64,000 bases of DNA, from NCBI GenBank assembly GCA_964619935.1, contig CAZUGO010000049.1, positions 1 through 64,000 of the forward strand. The letters are read 5' to 3'. Shown here in pieces: positions 1 to 8,742 of the stretch. Numbering within the stretch: position 1 is the first letter of the stretch; every line of letters begins with the position of its first letter. A model generated the notes under the pieces. That model had not been told where the DNA came from. It did no database searches and saw nothing but the letters and a program-made list of their open reading frames with translations. The translations under genes and the position numbers were made by a program. Origin of the DNA: CAZUGO01 sp964619935. GTDB lineage: Bacteria; Planctomycetota; Phycisphaerae; UBA1845; CAIVHJ01.

Positions 1-187
1 GGTGCTCGTCCGTGAGCAGGTGACCACCGCTTTCGGCGAGGTGGTGTTCAGTGCGGGATCGACGGACACGCGCTATCAGTTCGCTGGCGCTTATGGTTAC
101 GAAAACCTCGGGATCGCAGCGCTGCATGTCGGCCATCGGTACTACGAGCCGGCGCTGGGAAGATTCTTGCAGCGGGACCCGATTGGC
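1..187 (+). repeat. Rhs core repeat, copy 1 (pairs with 1578-1764)
   Basis: Bases 1-187 and 1578-1764 are near-identical direct repeats at an offset of 1577. They cover the coding sequence for the Rhs core up to the RDPIG motif. Divergence starts right after RDPIG, where the toxin tails differ. This arrangement lets homologous recombination swap tails. Confidence 0.85.
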
Positions 188-628
188 CTTGCAGGCGGGC
201 TCGCGGTCTACGCGTATGTTGACAGTCTGCCCACCGTAGACGTGGACCCAAGCGGCTTGGTAACCTGGCAGGGCGTCAAGGACGGAATTGCCAAAGGCGT
301 CATCTGGGTCACGGGTGGGCGAGATTCGTGGCTGGATGGTCCGAAAGAGGTGGATAAATGGAGCCGGCGCGCCGAAAACGTCTCGCTGGTCTGCGGCGGA
401 CTTGCGGGCCTTGCGCGGGCTGGCGCACGGTATGGGGTCGTCAAGTTCCTAAGATACAAGAACGTCCGAGGGGTCGGCATGAGCGTCTCACGAGGCGGCA
501 AGCGTATCTTCGGTGTCGATATACATCGCCTCCCGAACTCGGTACGAGGACACGGAGGCAAGTTTCGGCCACACTATCATCGCCCTCCCAGAGTTAAACT
601 CCATCGACCTTGGGAGGGAGGCTGGTGA
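1..628 (+). CDS. Rhs-repeat protein, C-terminal part (truncated by window start)
   Basis: This is the 3' end of an Rhs/YD-repeat gene; the frame is open at the window edge, so the start is missing. The conserved Rhs-associated core is clear: GHRYYEPALGRFLQRDPIG followed by a YAYVDSLPTVDVDPSG-type segment, which is the usual point where the variable toxin tail begins. The roughly 120-residue tail is unlike that of the next Rhs gene. It ends in a His-rich stretch (HGGKFRPHYHRPP...HRPWEGGW), which resembles tails of polymorphic toxins. That a nuclease-like toxin sits here is inference, not shown. Rhs proteins are delivered by T6SS or other export systems and form a shell around the toxin. The stop codon overlaps the start of the downstream small gene by four bases. 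Confidence 0.85.
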   Translation, partial: VLVREQVTTAFGEVVFSAGSTDTRYQFAGAYGYENLGIAALHVGHRYYEPALGRFLQRDPIGLAGGLAVYAYVDSLPTVDVDPSGLVTWQGVKDGIAKGVIWVTGGRDSWLDGPKEVDKWSRRAENVSLVCGGLAGLARAGARYGVVKFLRYKNVRGVGMSVSRGGKRIFGVDIHRLPNSVRGHGGKFRPHYHRPPRVKLHRPWEGGW

Positions 629-1047
629 CCGAGCAACAGCCATTGTATCCGATTCTCTATCGTGATGCGGAGGATCACGGCTACTTGGTCTGCTTCAGAT
701 CGTATGCCGAAGCCGTGGACGGCATGGTGGACAGTGTAGAACTGGAACAGGGTCCCGACTACCAGGCGTGGGATGCCGCAGGGTTCCGCCTCTCGCTCAG
801 CGTGGACGATCCCAATTCCCGCCAGCGTTGGTTAGGTATTCACGTGGTCGGAAGGGAGCCTGAGGTAGACAGTGAATTCTTTTTCGCAATTCTGCAGGAA
901 TACGCCACACTAAATCAGGTCGCAGTAACGCGATTGTCTGACGACGGCCCGTACGACTACTATGGGCGCATAGAGGACGCCATATTTCAGCGGCGTTGGA
1001 CCAACCGACCCTGGTGGCGGAGGGTCTTGGGCACGCCCAACCCTTGA
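625..1047 (+). CDS. Small protein, candidate immunity partner of the upstream Rhs toxin
   Basis: About 140 residues, acidic, with no signal peptide or membrane segment. I choose the GTG at 625 because a strong purine-rich ribosome site (GGGAGGGAGG, 611-620) lies just upstream and because GTGA overlaps the stop of the Rhs gene. This is typical translational coupling of a toxin with its immunity gene. An upstream TTG at 610 in the same frame is less likely. I do not recognise the family. The immunity role is inferred only from position, size and coupling. Confidence 0.6.
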   Translation: MTEQQPLYPILYRDAEDHGYLVCFRSYAEAVDGMVDSVELEQGPDYQAWDAAGFRLSLSVDDPNSRQRWLGIHVVGREPEVDSEFFFAILQEYATLNQVAVTRLSDDGPYDYYGRIEDAIFQRRWTNRPWWRRVLGTPNP

Positions 1048-1101
1048 ACAATCGAGTACGAGCCGATGTCTGAAGATGATGGGAATGCGATCTGAATAAT
1101 T

Positions 1102-2142
1102 ATGGACAGTACTAAGTTCTGTTCGCTTTCTTTTTGGTTTTCTTCTTCTTGCGCGGACGTGCTCGTGCCGCTGACTGTTGTGCCGACTACTTCTACGATT
1201 CCGGTGCCGGACGGGGCATGCTGTGTTGTCGACTCGGCGGAGGCTTGTCAGTCCGGCTACGCGTCGCAGCATTATCAAGAGGTTGCGGTGGACAATGCCC
1301 AGGTACTGTCCATCACTGAGTTCCGAGGCCAGGGCCGGGCCCGAACGCTGCTGCGACAGCGTGACCCGCTGGGTCCATCTGAGTTCCTGCCCGAGACCGC
1401 GATTTGGCATGACTACGACGGCGACGAGATCTATGGGGACTACGGCGCGGACGCCGCAGGCGCCGTCACCGAAGCCGGTTCCTTCGAGCTCGGCCTGGCC
1501 CAGGCAAGCACCGGGCAGGTCGCGTACTTTCAGGGCGACCAGATCGGAAGCACCCGGCAGATGAGCAATCAGGATGCGGTGCTCGGCCGTGAGCAGGTGA
1601 CCACCGCTTTCGGCGAGGTGGTGTTCAGTGCGGGATCGACGGACACGCGCTATCAATACGCTGGCGCTCATGGTTACGAAAACCTGGGCCTTGCAGCGCT
1701 GCATGTCGGCCATCGGTACTACGAGCCGGCGCTGGGAAGATTTCTGCAACGGGACCCGATTGGCATCCGCGGCGGGCTAAATGTGTACGAGTACGTCAGT
1801 TCCTACCCCATTGGGTTAGTGGATCCATTGGGGATGATCGGCGAGAATTGGGTTCCCACCCCGGGAGGCGTTTTCGTTCCGCCGGACTATCCGATGCCGA
1901 AACCGGGATTTCTCCGCGGGAGACTTCTGCCAGCGGTGCGCGGAGGAGGACGTGCTGCAGGCAGGTTCCTGCCCGGCGCCGGCCTTGCGATCACGTGTGC
2001 CAGCGCCTTCTCATATTATGTGGACCGCGATACCGATCTGATGGACAGAGGGATAACCAAGCCGTCGCCCTGGAAATTCTGGCTGTGGGGGACTGTATCC
2101 GGAGACTTCTTTAATAGGAGTTGGTCACTCATCGCAAGGTAG
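1102..2142 (+). CDS. Orphan Rhs-tip protein with a different C-terminal tail
   Basis: 346 residues from ATG 1102. It contains a DQIGSTRQ-type segment and the core GHRYYEPALGRFLQRDPIG but only the last one or two Rhs repeats, so it is far shorter than a full Rhs shell protein. It looks like a displaced orphan tip cassette. The N-terminal 60 residues are hydrophobic/Cys-containing and do not look like Rhs. The tail of about 110 residues after VDPLGMIG is Gly/Pro/Arg-rich with a short hydrophobic stretch (AGLAITCASAFSYYV) and is unrelated to the tail of the first Rhs gene. Expression as an independent protein is uncertain; it may serve as a recombination reservoir. Confidence 0.7.
   Translation: MDSTKFCSLSFWFSSSCADVLVPLTVVPTTSTIPVPDGACCVVDSAEACQSGYASQHYQEVAVDNAQVLSITEFRGQGRARTLLRQRDPLGPSEFLPETAIWHDYDGDEIYGDYGADAAGAVTEAGSFELGLAQASTGQVAYFQGDQIGSTRQMSNQDAVLGREQVTTAFGEVVFSAGSTDTRYQYAGAHGYENLGLAALHVGHRYYEPALGRFLQRDPIGIRGGLNVYEYVSSYPIGLVDPLGMIGENWVPTPGGVFVPPDYPMPKPGFLRGRLLPAVRGGGRAAGRFLPGAGLAITCASAFSYYVDRDTDLMDRGITKPSPWKFWLWGTVSGDFFNRSWSLIAR
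1578..1764 (+). repeat. Rhs core repeat, copy 2
   Basis: Second copy of the repeat at 1-187. Differences are scattered and mostly silent or conservative (for example QFAGAYG versus QYAGAHG in the products). Confidence 0.85.
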
Positions 2143-2192
2143 CTGGTACTAAATGTAGTGCAGAAACATAGGCCAAGCTCAGGTATGTAGCC

Positions 2193-2762
2193 GTGCGTAA
2201 AGATCTTGCTCCAGACAATGGTGCGTCATGCGCGCGGTGTCGGTATTCACTCAAGGGTCTCCCAGATCATCACATCTGTCCAGAGTGTGGTTTGGCTTTT
2301 GACCGGTCCTCGCGCCTCTACTATCCACATTGTCGCCGTGATGTCTCCATGACGTGGGTGTTTATCGTATCTACGGTGCTTCTGTATGGGATCATCTTCT
2401 TTTCAGGGTTTCCCTTCATATGGAAATGGAACTTCGCCAACGTTGCGGTGCTTGTGTGCGTTGGCCTGGGCATGTTCGAGGTCCTTCATCTCTGGCGCCG
2501 ACCCCAGCGCACAATTGTGCTGACGCCCAAGCATTTAGCCATCGTAGGGCCGAAGGGACACGAACTCGTCATGGCCAAGTCGAATGTGCTGTCCGCAAAG
2601 TGGAGCCGAACCCACGGTGAGATTATCATCTTTCTCAAGGACAATCGTACGATGGCATTGCCAGGAAGGACTTTTTTGGGGTCTCACAGCAAGGCAAAGA
2701 CGTTTGCCTCGGTGCTATCTAACACGCTGGGCTGCGCCTCTGGCCGATCCCTCCCAGTGTGA
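2193..2762 (+). CDS. Zinc-ribbon membrane protein of unknown function
   Basis: 189 residues from GTG 2193. The N-terminus has a two-CxxC zinc ribbon (CARCRYSLKGLPDHHICPEC), a module very common in planctomycete membrane proteins. Two hydrophobic segments follow (around residues 52-72 and 82-100), then a C-terminal cytoplasmic domain with the pattern TIVLTPKHLAIVGPKGHELV, which resembles small PH-like domains that follow membrane hairpins. It sits directly after the orphan Rhs tip, so an immunity role for that tail is possible but unsupported by sequence. Confidence 0.65.
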   Translation: MRKDLAPDNGASCARCRYSLKGLPDHHICPECGLAFDRSSRLYYPHCRRDVSMTWVFIVSTVLLYGIIFFSGFPFIWKWNFANVAVLVCVGLGMFEVLHLWRRPQRTIVLTPKHLAIVGPKGHELVMAKSNVLSAKWSRTHGEIIIFLKDNRTMALPGRTFLGSHSKAKTFASVLSNTLGCASGRSLPV

Positions 2763-2780
2763 TACCTGACGCGTGGCGCG

Positions 2781-2963
2781 GTGTGGGTGCCCACGAAGGA
2801 TAAAAGGACGGTCAGGAGCATCATCGCCTGCTTGCTGATCGCATTGTGGACCGGCAGGAAGCCGACGCTCCGCACCTATGAGATGATCTGCTATTACGTC
2901 ACAGGCTTGGCCGCTGAGGAGGAGTTGCTCGCCCACATCGAAGAACTCGCCGTGCAGCCGTAA
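2781..2963 (+). CDS. Possible small protein, weak zinc-finger anti-sigma resemblance
   Basis: 60 codons from GTG 2781. The C-terminal part (CYYVTGLAAEEELLAHIEEL) loosely resembles the start of putative zinc-finger anti-sigma domains (Y..G.L...E......H) but lacks the second CxxC. No ribosome site is evident. It may be non-coding or a remnant. Bases 2964-3173 hold nothing I recognise. Confidence 0.2.
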   Translation: MWVPTKDKRTVRSIIACLLIALWTGRKPTLRTYEMICYYVTGLAAEEELLAHIEELAVQP

Positions 2964-3173
2964 CCAACCGTGCACCCCCCGCACGGCGGAGCTTCATGCT
3001 GCGCACAATTTGTTGCTCATACAACTTCGTTCTGGTTTCGCCGTGCGCCCGGGTCCAGGCGCCAACACCCGCAGCCCTACTGGCAGACTGTGTGCCGAAC
3101 GGTATTGCTCCTGACCCGTCTTTATTTGAGACCTCCAAGTCATCGCGCCATGCCCGGCGCTCCCCCTAAGAAA

Positions 3174-3201
3174 GCGGCCGGACGAAATGCCGTCCGGCCG
3201 C
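3174..3201 (-). terminator. Hairpin terminator after the metalloprotease gene
   Basis: A perfect 11-bp stem, GCGGCCGGACG (3174-3184) with CGTCCGGCCGC (3191-3201), has a 6-base loop. Read on the minus strand it is followed by TTTCTTAG. It lies 45 bases past the stop at 3246. Confidence 0.7.
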
Positions 3202-3245
3202 TGGCGCTTCTGCTGTCGCGGCAAGAGCCGCGGGGGGGGGGGTGG

Positions 3246-6014
3246 CTAGTCTTGAATCTGTTGGGCGTTCAGGGCCTTGCTCATTCTCCGCTGGACGTCC
3301 AGCAGGTGGGCCCGGGACACATCATCGAGGTTCTTGTCGTCGGAGACCGCGGCGATCTTGTCGTGCAGCCGCTCGCAGGTCATCCGCATCAGGGCGTTGG
3401 CATCGGCCGGCACGAACCAGCCGGCCGGCATGACCACATAGGCGGTCATTTGGCGGGTGTAGGCCCGCTGCAGCGCGCGGCGGATGCTGTTGACCATGGG
3501 ATCGCGGTCGGAGTACGCCTTGGTCAGCGGCTTCTCAAGCTCCGACCAGATGGTGTCGGTCAGGGTGCGGACGTGCTCGGCGAGGGTGTAGGCCGGCTGG
3601 CCCTCTTCGACCATCATTTCCATGTCGTGCACCCGCGAAATGGTGAACGGATTAAACACCGGCAGCAGGGCCGTGTGCATGACCATGTCCACCCGGTCGT
3701 GCAGACTGTACTCGATGAACGGATCAAAATCAGGGCTGCCCCAATGTCCCCAGCGGCCGGGAGCCATGCGGGTCAACACTTCCGGCTTGAAGCTCAGGAC
3801 CCTGCCCGAGAAGACTTTGTCCGCCAGGAAGCGCATGGCCTCGCGCTGTTTCTCGGCCGAGGTCAGGACGAACGGGACCCGGGCGTTGGGGTCGCCCTTG
3901 TGGTCACGATGGAAATACTGCCCGCCGATGTACCGTCCGGCGAACATCGACGAGAACGCCACCTCGCTGAGCAGCCGGTCGAAGCGGCGGCGGAGCACCG
4001 AATAACTGTCGCCGTCGTCGACCGCCCAGTCGGCGATGTTGTTGAACAGGGTCTCAACCAGCTCGACGCGGTAGCGGGCATACTCGAGGGGGTCGCTGCC
4101 CATGTCGCGGCGGTTGACCAGCGGGTCGGGCTGGAACAGCCCGGTGTCCTCATCGGTGGCGTAGTCCAGTCCGGCTTCGGCCACCCGGGCGGTGACCGAC
4201 TTGAGCATCTCCTCTTCGGTCTTGAAGTCCTTGCTCAGCGGCCGATAGCCGTATTCGATGGCCCACATGTCGTACGGGCCGAGGGTGGTCATGGCGAAGT
4301 CGCCCTGCAGTTTCTGCTTGGTGTTGAACATGAAGGCGTTGTAGTCCATCACGCTGGCGCTGATCGGGCGCTGGTCATCGGCATTGGACAGCACGTCTTC
4401 GAGGGGCAGCCAACTGCTGGCCTTGAAGTTGTGCCGCAGCCCGAGGGTGTGGCCGACCTCGTGCATGACCACTTCCTTGACCACCTGCTGCAGGAACTGG
4501 TCGGGGATCTCGGAGCAGCCCTGGGCGGCAAAGACGGTGCCGGCCATCCCCAGTTCGTGTCGCACGCTGGCGCCGCAGTCGCACATGTACCGGGCGTAGC
4601 GGTCGGCCAACAGGTCCAGGTTGGGCTGCAGGGTCTTGATTTCGGTGACATCGTCGCCGTAGCCGGGCAGCAGCCGTTCGCTGCGCGGGGTGAACGAAAA
4701 CTCGGGGTGGGCCTCCAGGAAGGCCGACAGCTTGGCATCGCCGGTCCAGGCGGCCAGAGCCTTGGCTCCGAACACCGCATGGGTCTCGATGGGGCCGCGG
4801 ACCCAGCCGTCATCGAAGACGATGTCGGCGTCGTAAATCTCGCCGGTCAGCGGGTTGGCCCGCGACGGACCCACGGCGATGCCGACGCCCGTCGTGGTCC
4901 AGCGGAAGAAGTTCTTGGTGACGTCCTCGGGATCGTAGTCCTTGAATTCGTTGGTCTCGGTCTGTTGGCGGACCTGGACGGCATTGAGGTAGCCACAAAT
5001 TTCGAAAGCCTTGTTCCACTCCAGAATGCCGTCGCGAACCGCGCTGCGGAAGCGGACCGGAACGGTTTTCTCGATGTAGAAAATGATCGGTTCTTTGACC
5101 GGTGACTGGTCCAGCGCCGGATCCTGCTTCTCCAGGTGCCAGCGATTGACGTAACGGTTGAACAAGGTCCGCTCCTGGTAGCCCTTGGCCCAGTCGCGGC
5201 GGACGGTGGTGAAGTAGCCGATCCGATCATCGGCCGCCCGAGGTGTGTAACCGGTCTTGGGGATGGACGACAGGTTGTAGTTGACCGCGATCAGGGTGCC
5301 GTCGTAGGCGTTGCCGCCCAGGAAGCTGGAACCGGTGCCTTTGAAGGGGCTCTCCACGGTCAACACCAGGTTCTGCTCGAAGCACTTGGTGCGGAGCCAC
5401 TTGGCCAGCGAGGCGTCCAGGGCCCCACCGTAGACCCGGCCGATGTTGCCGAAGTCCTGCTTGAACAGGTCGCCCAGGTCGATCACCAGGTTGCCCTTAT
5501 TGATGGTCTTGATCGGCAGCACTTTGACCACGCGATCGGTGTAGGTGCGGCGCACGGCGTCGCTGACCGCGGTGCCCGATTTGCCCTCATTCAGCAGGTC
5601 CGGTTCGATGAGCAGCAGTTTCTTGTCGCGGCGCTGCCAGCGCAGGATCTGGTCGCCCCACATCCAGCCGGCGATGCCCGGACCGGCATGGATGCTGCTG
5701 GACAGCATGAAGTCGGCATCGAGCTGGTTGGCGGGAATCTCGGCAAGCAGCTCATCGGTTTTGGCGTTGTAATGCAGGGTGTAGAACGGCTTGCTGTTGT
5801 CGTCGGGCTTGTAGGCCAGGTCGATGACCTTGAACTCCTTGGTCACGACCTCGGAGAAGTCGGGGAAGTCTTTCTTCTCCTCCTTCTTCTTCGTGCCCGC
5901 TTCGGGTTCGGCGGGCGGGCCGTCCACGTCATCCAGACGCGGTCCGGCGAGCGCCTGTGACCACAGCAGGGTCAGGACAACCAAAGACAGTGACAGCTTG
6001 CTCCACGAGTTCAT
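3246..6014 (-). CDS. Secreted zinc-dependent metalloprotease (metzincin type, DUF5117/DUF4953-like)
   Basis: 922 residues. It begins with a signal peptide (about residues 1-23, cut near ALAG) and a Lys/Glu-rich linker. The catalytic motif HEVGHTLGLRH is at residues 518-528, an exact metzincin HExxHxxGxxH zinc site, and a likely Met-turn, ASVMDYNAF, lies near residue 556. Length and motif context match the large bacterial zinc-dependent metalloproteases annotated with DUF5117/DUF5118/DUF4953 domains. Substrate unknown; it should act in the periplasm or outside the cell. The ATG at 6014 has an AGGAG site upstream. It is a single-gene unit with its own terminator. Confidence 0.85.
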   Translation of the reverse strand: MNSWSKLSLSLVVLTLLWSQALAGPRLDDVDGPPAEPEAGTKKKEEKKDFPDFSEVVTKEFKVIDLAYKPDDNSKPFYTLHYNAKTDELLAEIPANQLDADFMLSSSIHAGPGIAGWMWGDQILRWQRRDKKLLLIEPDLLNEGKSGTAVSDAVRRTYTDRVVKVLPIKTINKGNLVIDLGDLFKQDFGNIGRVYGGALDASLAKWLRTKCFEQNLVLTVESPFKGTGSSFLGGNAYDGTLIAVNYNLSSIPKTGYTPRAADDRIGYFTTVRRDWAKGYQERTLFNRYVNRWHLEKQDPALDQSPVKEPIIFYIEKTVPVRFRSAVRDGILEWNKAFEICGYLNAVQVRQQTETNEFKDYDPEDVTKNFFRWTTTGVGIAVGPSRANPLTGEIYDADIVFDDGWVRGPIETHAVFGAKALAAWTGDAKLSAFLEAHPEFSFTPRSERLLPGYGDDVTEIKTLQPNLDLLADRYARYMCDCGASVRHELGMAGTVFAAQGCSEIPDQFLQQVVKEVVMHEVGHTLGLRHNFKASSWLPLEDVLSNADDQRPISASVMDYNAFMFNTKQKLQGDFAMTTLGPYDMWAIEYGYRPLSKDFKTEEEMLKSVTARVAEAGLDYATDEDTGLFQPDPLVNRRDMGSDPLEYARYRVELVETLFNNIADWAVDDGDSYSVLRRRFDRLLSEVAFSSMFAGRYIGGQYFHRDHKGDPNARVPFVLTSAEKQREAMRFLADKVFSGRVLSFKPEVLTRMAPGRWGHWGSPDFDPFIEYSLHDRVDMVMHTALLPVFNPFTISRVHDMEMMVEEGQPAYTLAEHVRTLTDTIWSELEKPLTKAYSDRDPMVNSIRRALQRAYTRQMTAYVVMPAGWFVPADANALMRMTCERLHDKIAAVSDDKNLDDVSRAHLLDVQRRMSKALNAQQIQD

Positions 6015-6240
6015 AGGGCGCTCCTGTTCCAGAGGTGAGTGAGGCGAGTCCAGGATCTGAGTGATTTAGCGGTCATGCTTGTTGTCGCGTCCCGGCGGCG
6101 CTTGAGATTGTAGTCGAATTCGGGTCTGGACGTCCAAGATCACTGGGGGCGCTCACAAAACCGGCCGGAATCGACGCCCCCGGGGGCTCTGGTGACCGCC
6201 GCCGCCCTCCGGAACCATGGTGGCGCCGCCCCCGCCGGGG

Positions 6241-7788
6241 TCAGGGTTGCCCGCGGTACAGCGGGAAGTACAGGGCGAACTCGGCGGGCTCACCCGGTGG
6301 CGACGCCAGCCGGATCTCGGCGCCGTGGTTCGTGATCATGCCGAACACGGTGGCCAGACCCAGGCCGCGCCCGAACTCCTTGCTGGTCACAAAGGGTTCG
6401 AAGATCTGGTCCCGGAGGTCCTCTCGGATGCCGCAACCCTGGTCGCGTACGCTCAGGCAGACGCATTCGCGGCTGCTCAGGGGGCTGTCTGCGGGGCCGT
6501 GATCCGAGTGGGTTTGCAGCCGCACCGCACCGCCCTTTGGCATCGCCTCGGCCGCGTTGATGACCAGATTCAGCAGGATCTGCTGCAACTGCGATGGATC
6601 CACCGCCACCACACCGCCCGGGCAGTTGCCCTCAAACTCCAATTGCACCCCGCCCGGCAAGGCGCTGCGGCACAACGGCAAGGCCTTCTCGATGACCGGG
6701 TCTATGAACGCCGGATGCGGCGAGAATGCACCGGCGCGGGCGTAGGCCAGCAATTCGCGGGTGGTGCTGGCGGCGCGCTGGGCCCCGTCGACCACGGCGG
6801 TCAGGGCGGGCCGCCAGGGATGGTCGGGGGGCATCTCCGACAGCACCAGCGACGCGTTGCCCAGGACCGACACCAGGATGTTGTTGAAGTCGTGCGCCAC
6901 CCCGCCCGCCAGGGTGGCGATGGAGCGCATCTTTTCGTCGCGAAACAATTGGGCTTGGTTGCGGGCTTGCCGCCGGCGGTCCTGTTCCTGGGCGGCCTGG
7001 CTGCGACTGCGCTCGGTGATGTCCTGAAACATGGCCACCACCGCATCGAAGGTCGCCCCGCCCGACCAGGACACCGGCGAGGTCCAACCTTCCAGGTGGA
7101 CGCGGCTGCCGTTCTGGCGGCAGATGAACAGATCGTCGGCATGCTGGGGGCTGCCGGTCTGCAAGGTCAGATGAATGGGGCAGCGCTGCACCGGGTAGGG
7201 CGTGCCGTCGGGTTGCTGCAGAATGGTGGCGTCGTCAGGCAGGCGGTACGGGGTGTTCGATTCGAGTTCGTGGCCCAGCAGCTCGCTGGCCAGCCGGTTG
7301 GCATGCAGCAACATGCGGTCGGCTCGATTCACACACAGAATGGCAACCGGCATGTTATCGAGCAGGGCTCGGAACATGGCCTCGGCCCGCCGTTGCGGCG
7401 ACACATCGCGGAGCACGAACATGGCGATGGGTTGGGGGCGGGTGACCACCAGCGATCCTTGAAGGTCGCAGACCATGTGGCTGCCGTCGCGGCGGTGCAT
7501 CAACCGTTCGACCTGCACCGAGCCGCGTTCCAGCAAGGTGCGGGCATCTTGCGCGACCTGGGCGCCGGCGGCCCCGGAGGGTTGATACCACCGCGTCAGC
7601 GTGTGACCGACCATTTCGTCCTGGCGATAACCGAACAGGGCGGCGAAGGCAACACTGCAACTGTCGAACCCCAGGGTGTTCACCTGGACCAAGGCCATGG
7701 GAGAGGCACTCAGTCTGACCAGGCGGCGGACGTGATCAATATCCGGTTCGTTGAGCGGCTGATCGCTTGCGGCATTTACATCGGACAA
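6241..7788 (-). CDS. PAS-domain sensor histidine kinase (orphan)
   Basis: About 515 residues if translation starts at TTG 7788, which has GGGGA seven bases upstream; an in-frame TTG at 7866 would add 26 residues without a ribosome site. There are two PAS domains (roughly residues 20-130 and 135-260), then a HisKA domain with phospho-acceptor GGVAHDFNN (His about 299), the N box LLNLVINAAEAM, and G boxes DQGCGI and GRGLGLA. There is no membrane segment, so it is a cytoplasmic sensor, and no receiver domain. No response regulator is encoded nearby, so its partner is elsewhere. The family autophosphorylates the His and transfers phosphate to a receiver. Confidence 0.9.
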   Translation of the reverse strand: MSDVNAASDQPLNEPDIDHVRRLVRLSASPMALVQVNTLGFDSCSVAFAALFGYRQDEMVGHTLTRWYQPSGAAGAQVAQDARTLLERGSVQVERLMHRRDGSHMVCDLQGSLVVTRPQPIAMFVLRDVSPQRRAEAMFRALLDNMPVAILCVNRADRMLLHANRLASELLGHELESNTPYRLPDDATILQQPDGTPYPVQRCPIHLTLQTGSPQHADDLFICRQNGSRVHLEGWTSPVSWSGGATFDAVVAMFQDITERSRSQAAQEQDRRRQARNQAQLFRDEKMRSIATLAGGVAHDFNNILVSVLGNASLVLSEMPPDHPWRPALTAVVDGAQRAASTTRELLAYARAGAFSPHPAFIDPVIEKALPLCRSALPGGVQLEFEGNCPGGVVAVDPSQLQQILLNLVINAAEAMPKGGAVRLQTHSDHGPADSPLSSRECVCLSVRDQGCGIREDLRDQIFEPFVTSKEFGRGLGLATVFGMITNHGAEIRLASPPGEPAEFALYFPLYRGQP

Positions 7789-7939
7789 GGAACAGTCCCC
7801 ACGGGTCGAGGGTTGATTGCACGGGTTCCCCGCTCCACCGGGACTATAACCCGATCGCAGGCCCAAGTCATCCCAGGGCCGCGCCGGCGGCGCCGGCGGC
7901 CTTGACGCGGTGGCGGGCCTTCTCTACGCTCCTGCCGGC

Positions 7940-8737
7940 ATGGGGGGTGCACACACCACAGACCACCTTCAAGAGCGGCGTGAACGCGTCTATCTGGTGC
8001 TGGCAGGCACGTTTTTGGCGTGCATGACCATGCTGAACATCTTGGGAATCACCCGCTTTGTGCATCTCGGTCCGCTGGCTCTGGCCGTCGGCGTGCTGCC
8101 CTATCCGCTGACCTTCTTGTGCACCGATTTCATCAGCGAGTTCTACGGTCGCCGCCGGGCCAATTTCGTGGTGTGGGTGGGACTGGCGATGAACTTGCTG
8201 GTGCTCGCGTTCCTGTGGGCGGGCCATTCGCTGCCCGGGATCAGCGAAGCGGCGCGACCCGACTGGGTGCCGGAGGGCGCCTGGCAGCCGCCGCCCTGGC
8301 AGACCTTGTTCCTGGCGGAGACCACGACCATGCCCTTCGGGGCCCAGCGCACCGAGGTGGATCTCTTCGAGGTGATCTACCTGTGTACGCGCGGATCGGT
8401 CCTGGCATCGATGGTGGCGTACATGGCGGCCCAGTTCTGCGACGTGTTTCTGTTTCACTTCTGGAAGCGGTTGACCCGCGGGCGGCACCTGTGGCTGCGG
8501 AATAACGGGTCGACCATGATCAGCCAACTGGTGGACGCCACCGCCGTGATTCTGGTGACCTTCGGCGGCCGCTACCTGGCCGGCGAGATGACTTTGGAGG
8601 CCATCGGGGTGCTGATCGGCAGCAACTACCTGTACAAGGTGTGCGTCGCAATCCTGGATACGATTCCGTTCTATCTGGGTGTCTATTACCTGGCGCGCTA
8701 CCTGCAGGTGGATCCGCTCAGCGAGCATTCGGACTGA
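7940..8737 (+). CDS. yhhQ: Queuosine precursor transporter (VUT/YhhQ family)
   Basis: 265 residues from ATG 7940 (an in-frame GTG at 7910 is also possible). The segment LPYPLTFLCTDFISEFYGRRRA is the signature of the VUT/YhhQ family, with about six membrane helices. The family imports queuosine precursors (preQ0/preQ1) across the inner membrane for tRNA modification. A longer loop than usual lies between helices at residues 80-120. It is divergent from the histidine kinase and convergent with the next gene, with only five bases between the stops. Confidence 0.85.
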   Translation: MGGAHTTDHLQERRERVYLVLAGTFLACMTMLNILGITRFVHLGPLALAVGVLPYPLTFLCTDFISEFYGRRRANFVVWVGLAMNLLVLAFLWAGHSLPGISEAARPDWVPEGAWQPPPWQTLFLAETTTMPFGAQRTEVDLFEVIYLCTRGSVLASMVAYMAAQFCDVFLFHFWKRLTRGRHLWLRNNGSTMISQLVDATAVILVTFGGRYLAGEMTLEAIGVLIGSNYLYKVCVAILDTIPFYLGVYYLARYLQVDPLSEHSD

Positions 8738-8742
8738 GCGGA

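Noticed and set aside
2970..5105. A 711-codon plus-strand frame opposite the metalloprotease
   Set aside because: No recognisable domain and composition typical of an antisense shadow; the minus strand has signal peptide, HExxH motif, ribosome site and terminator.
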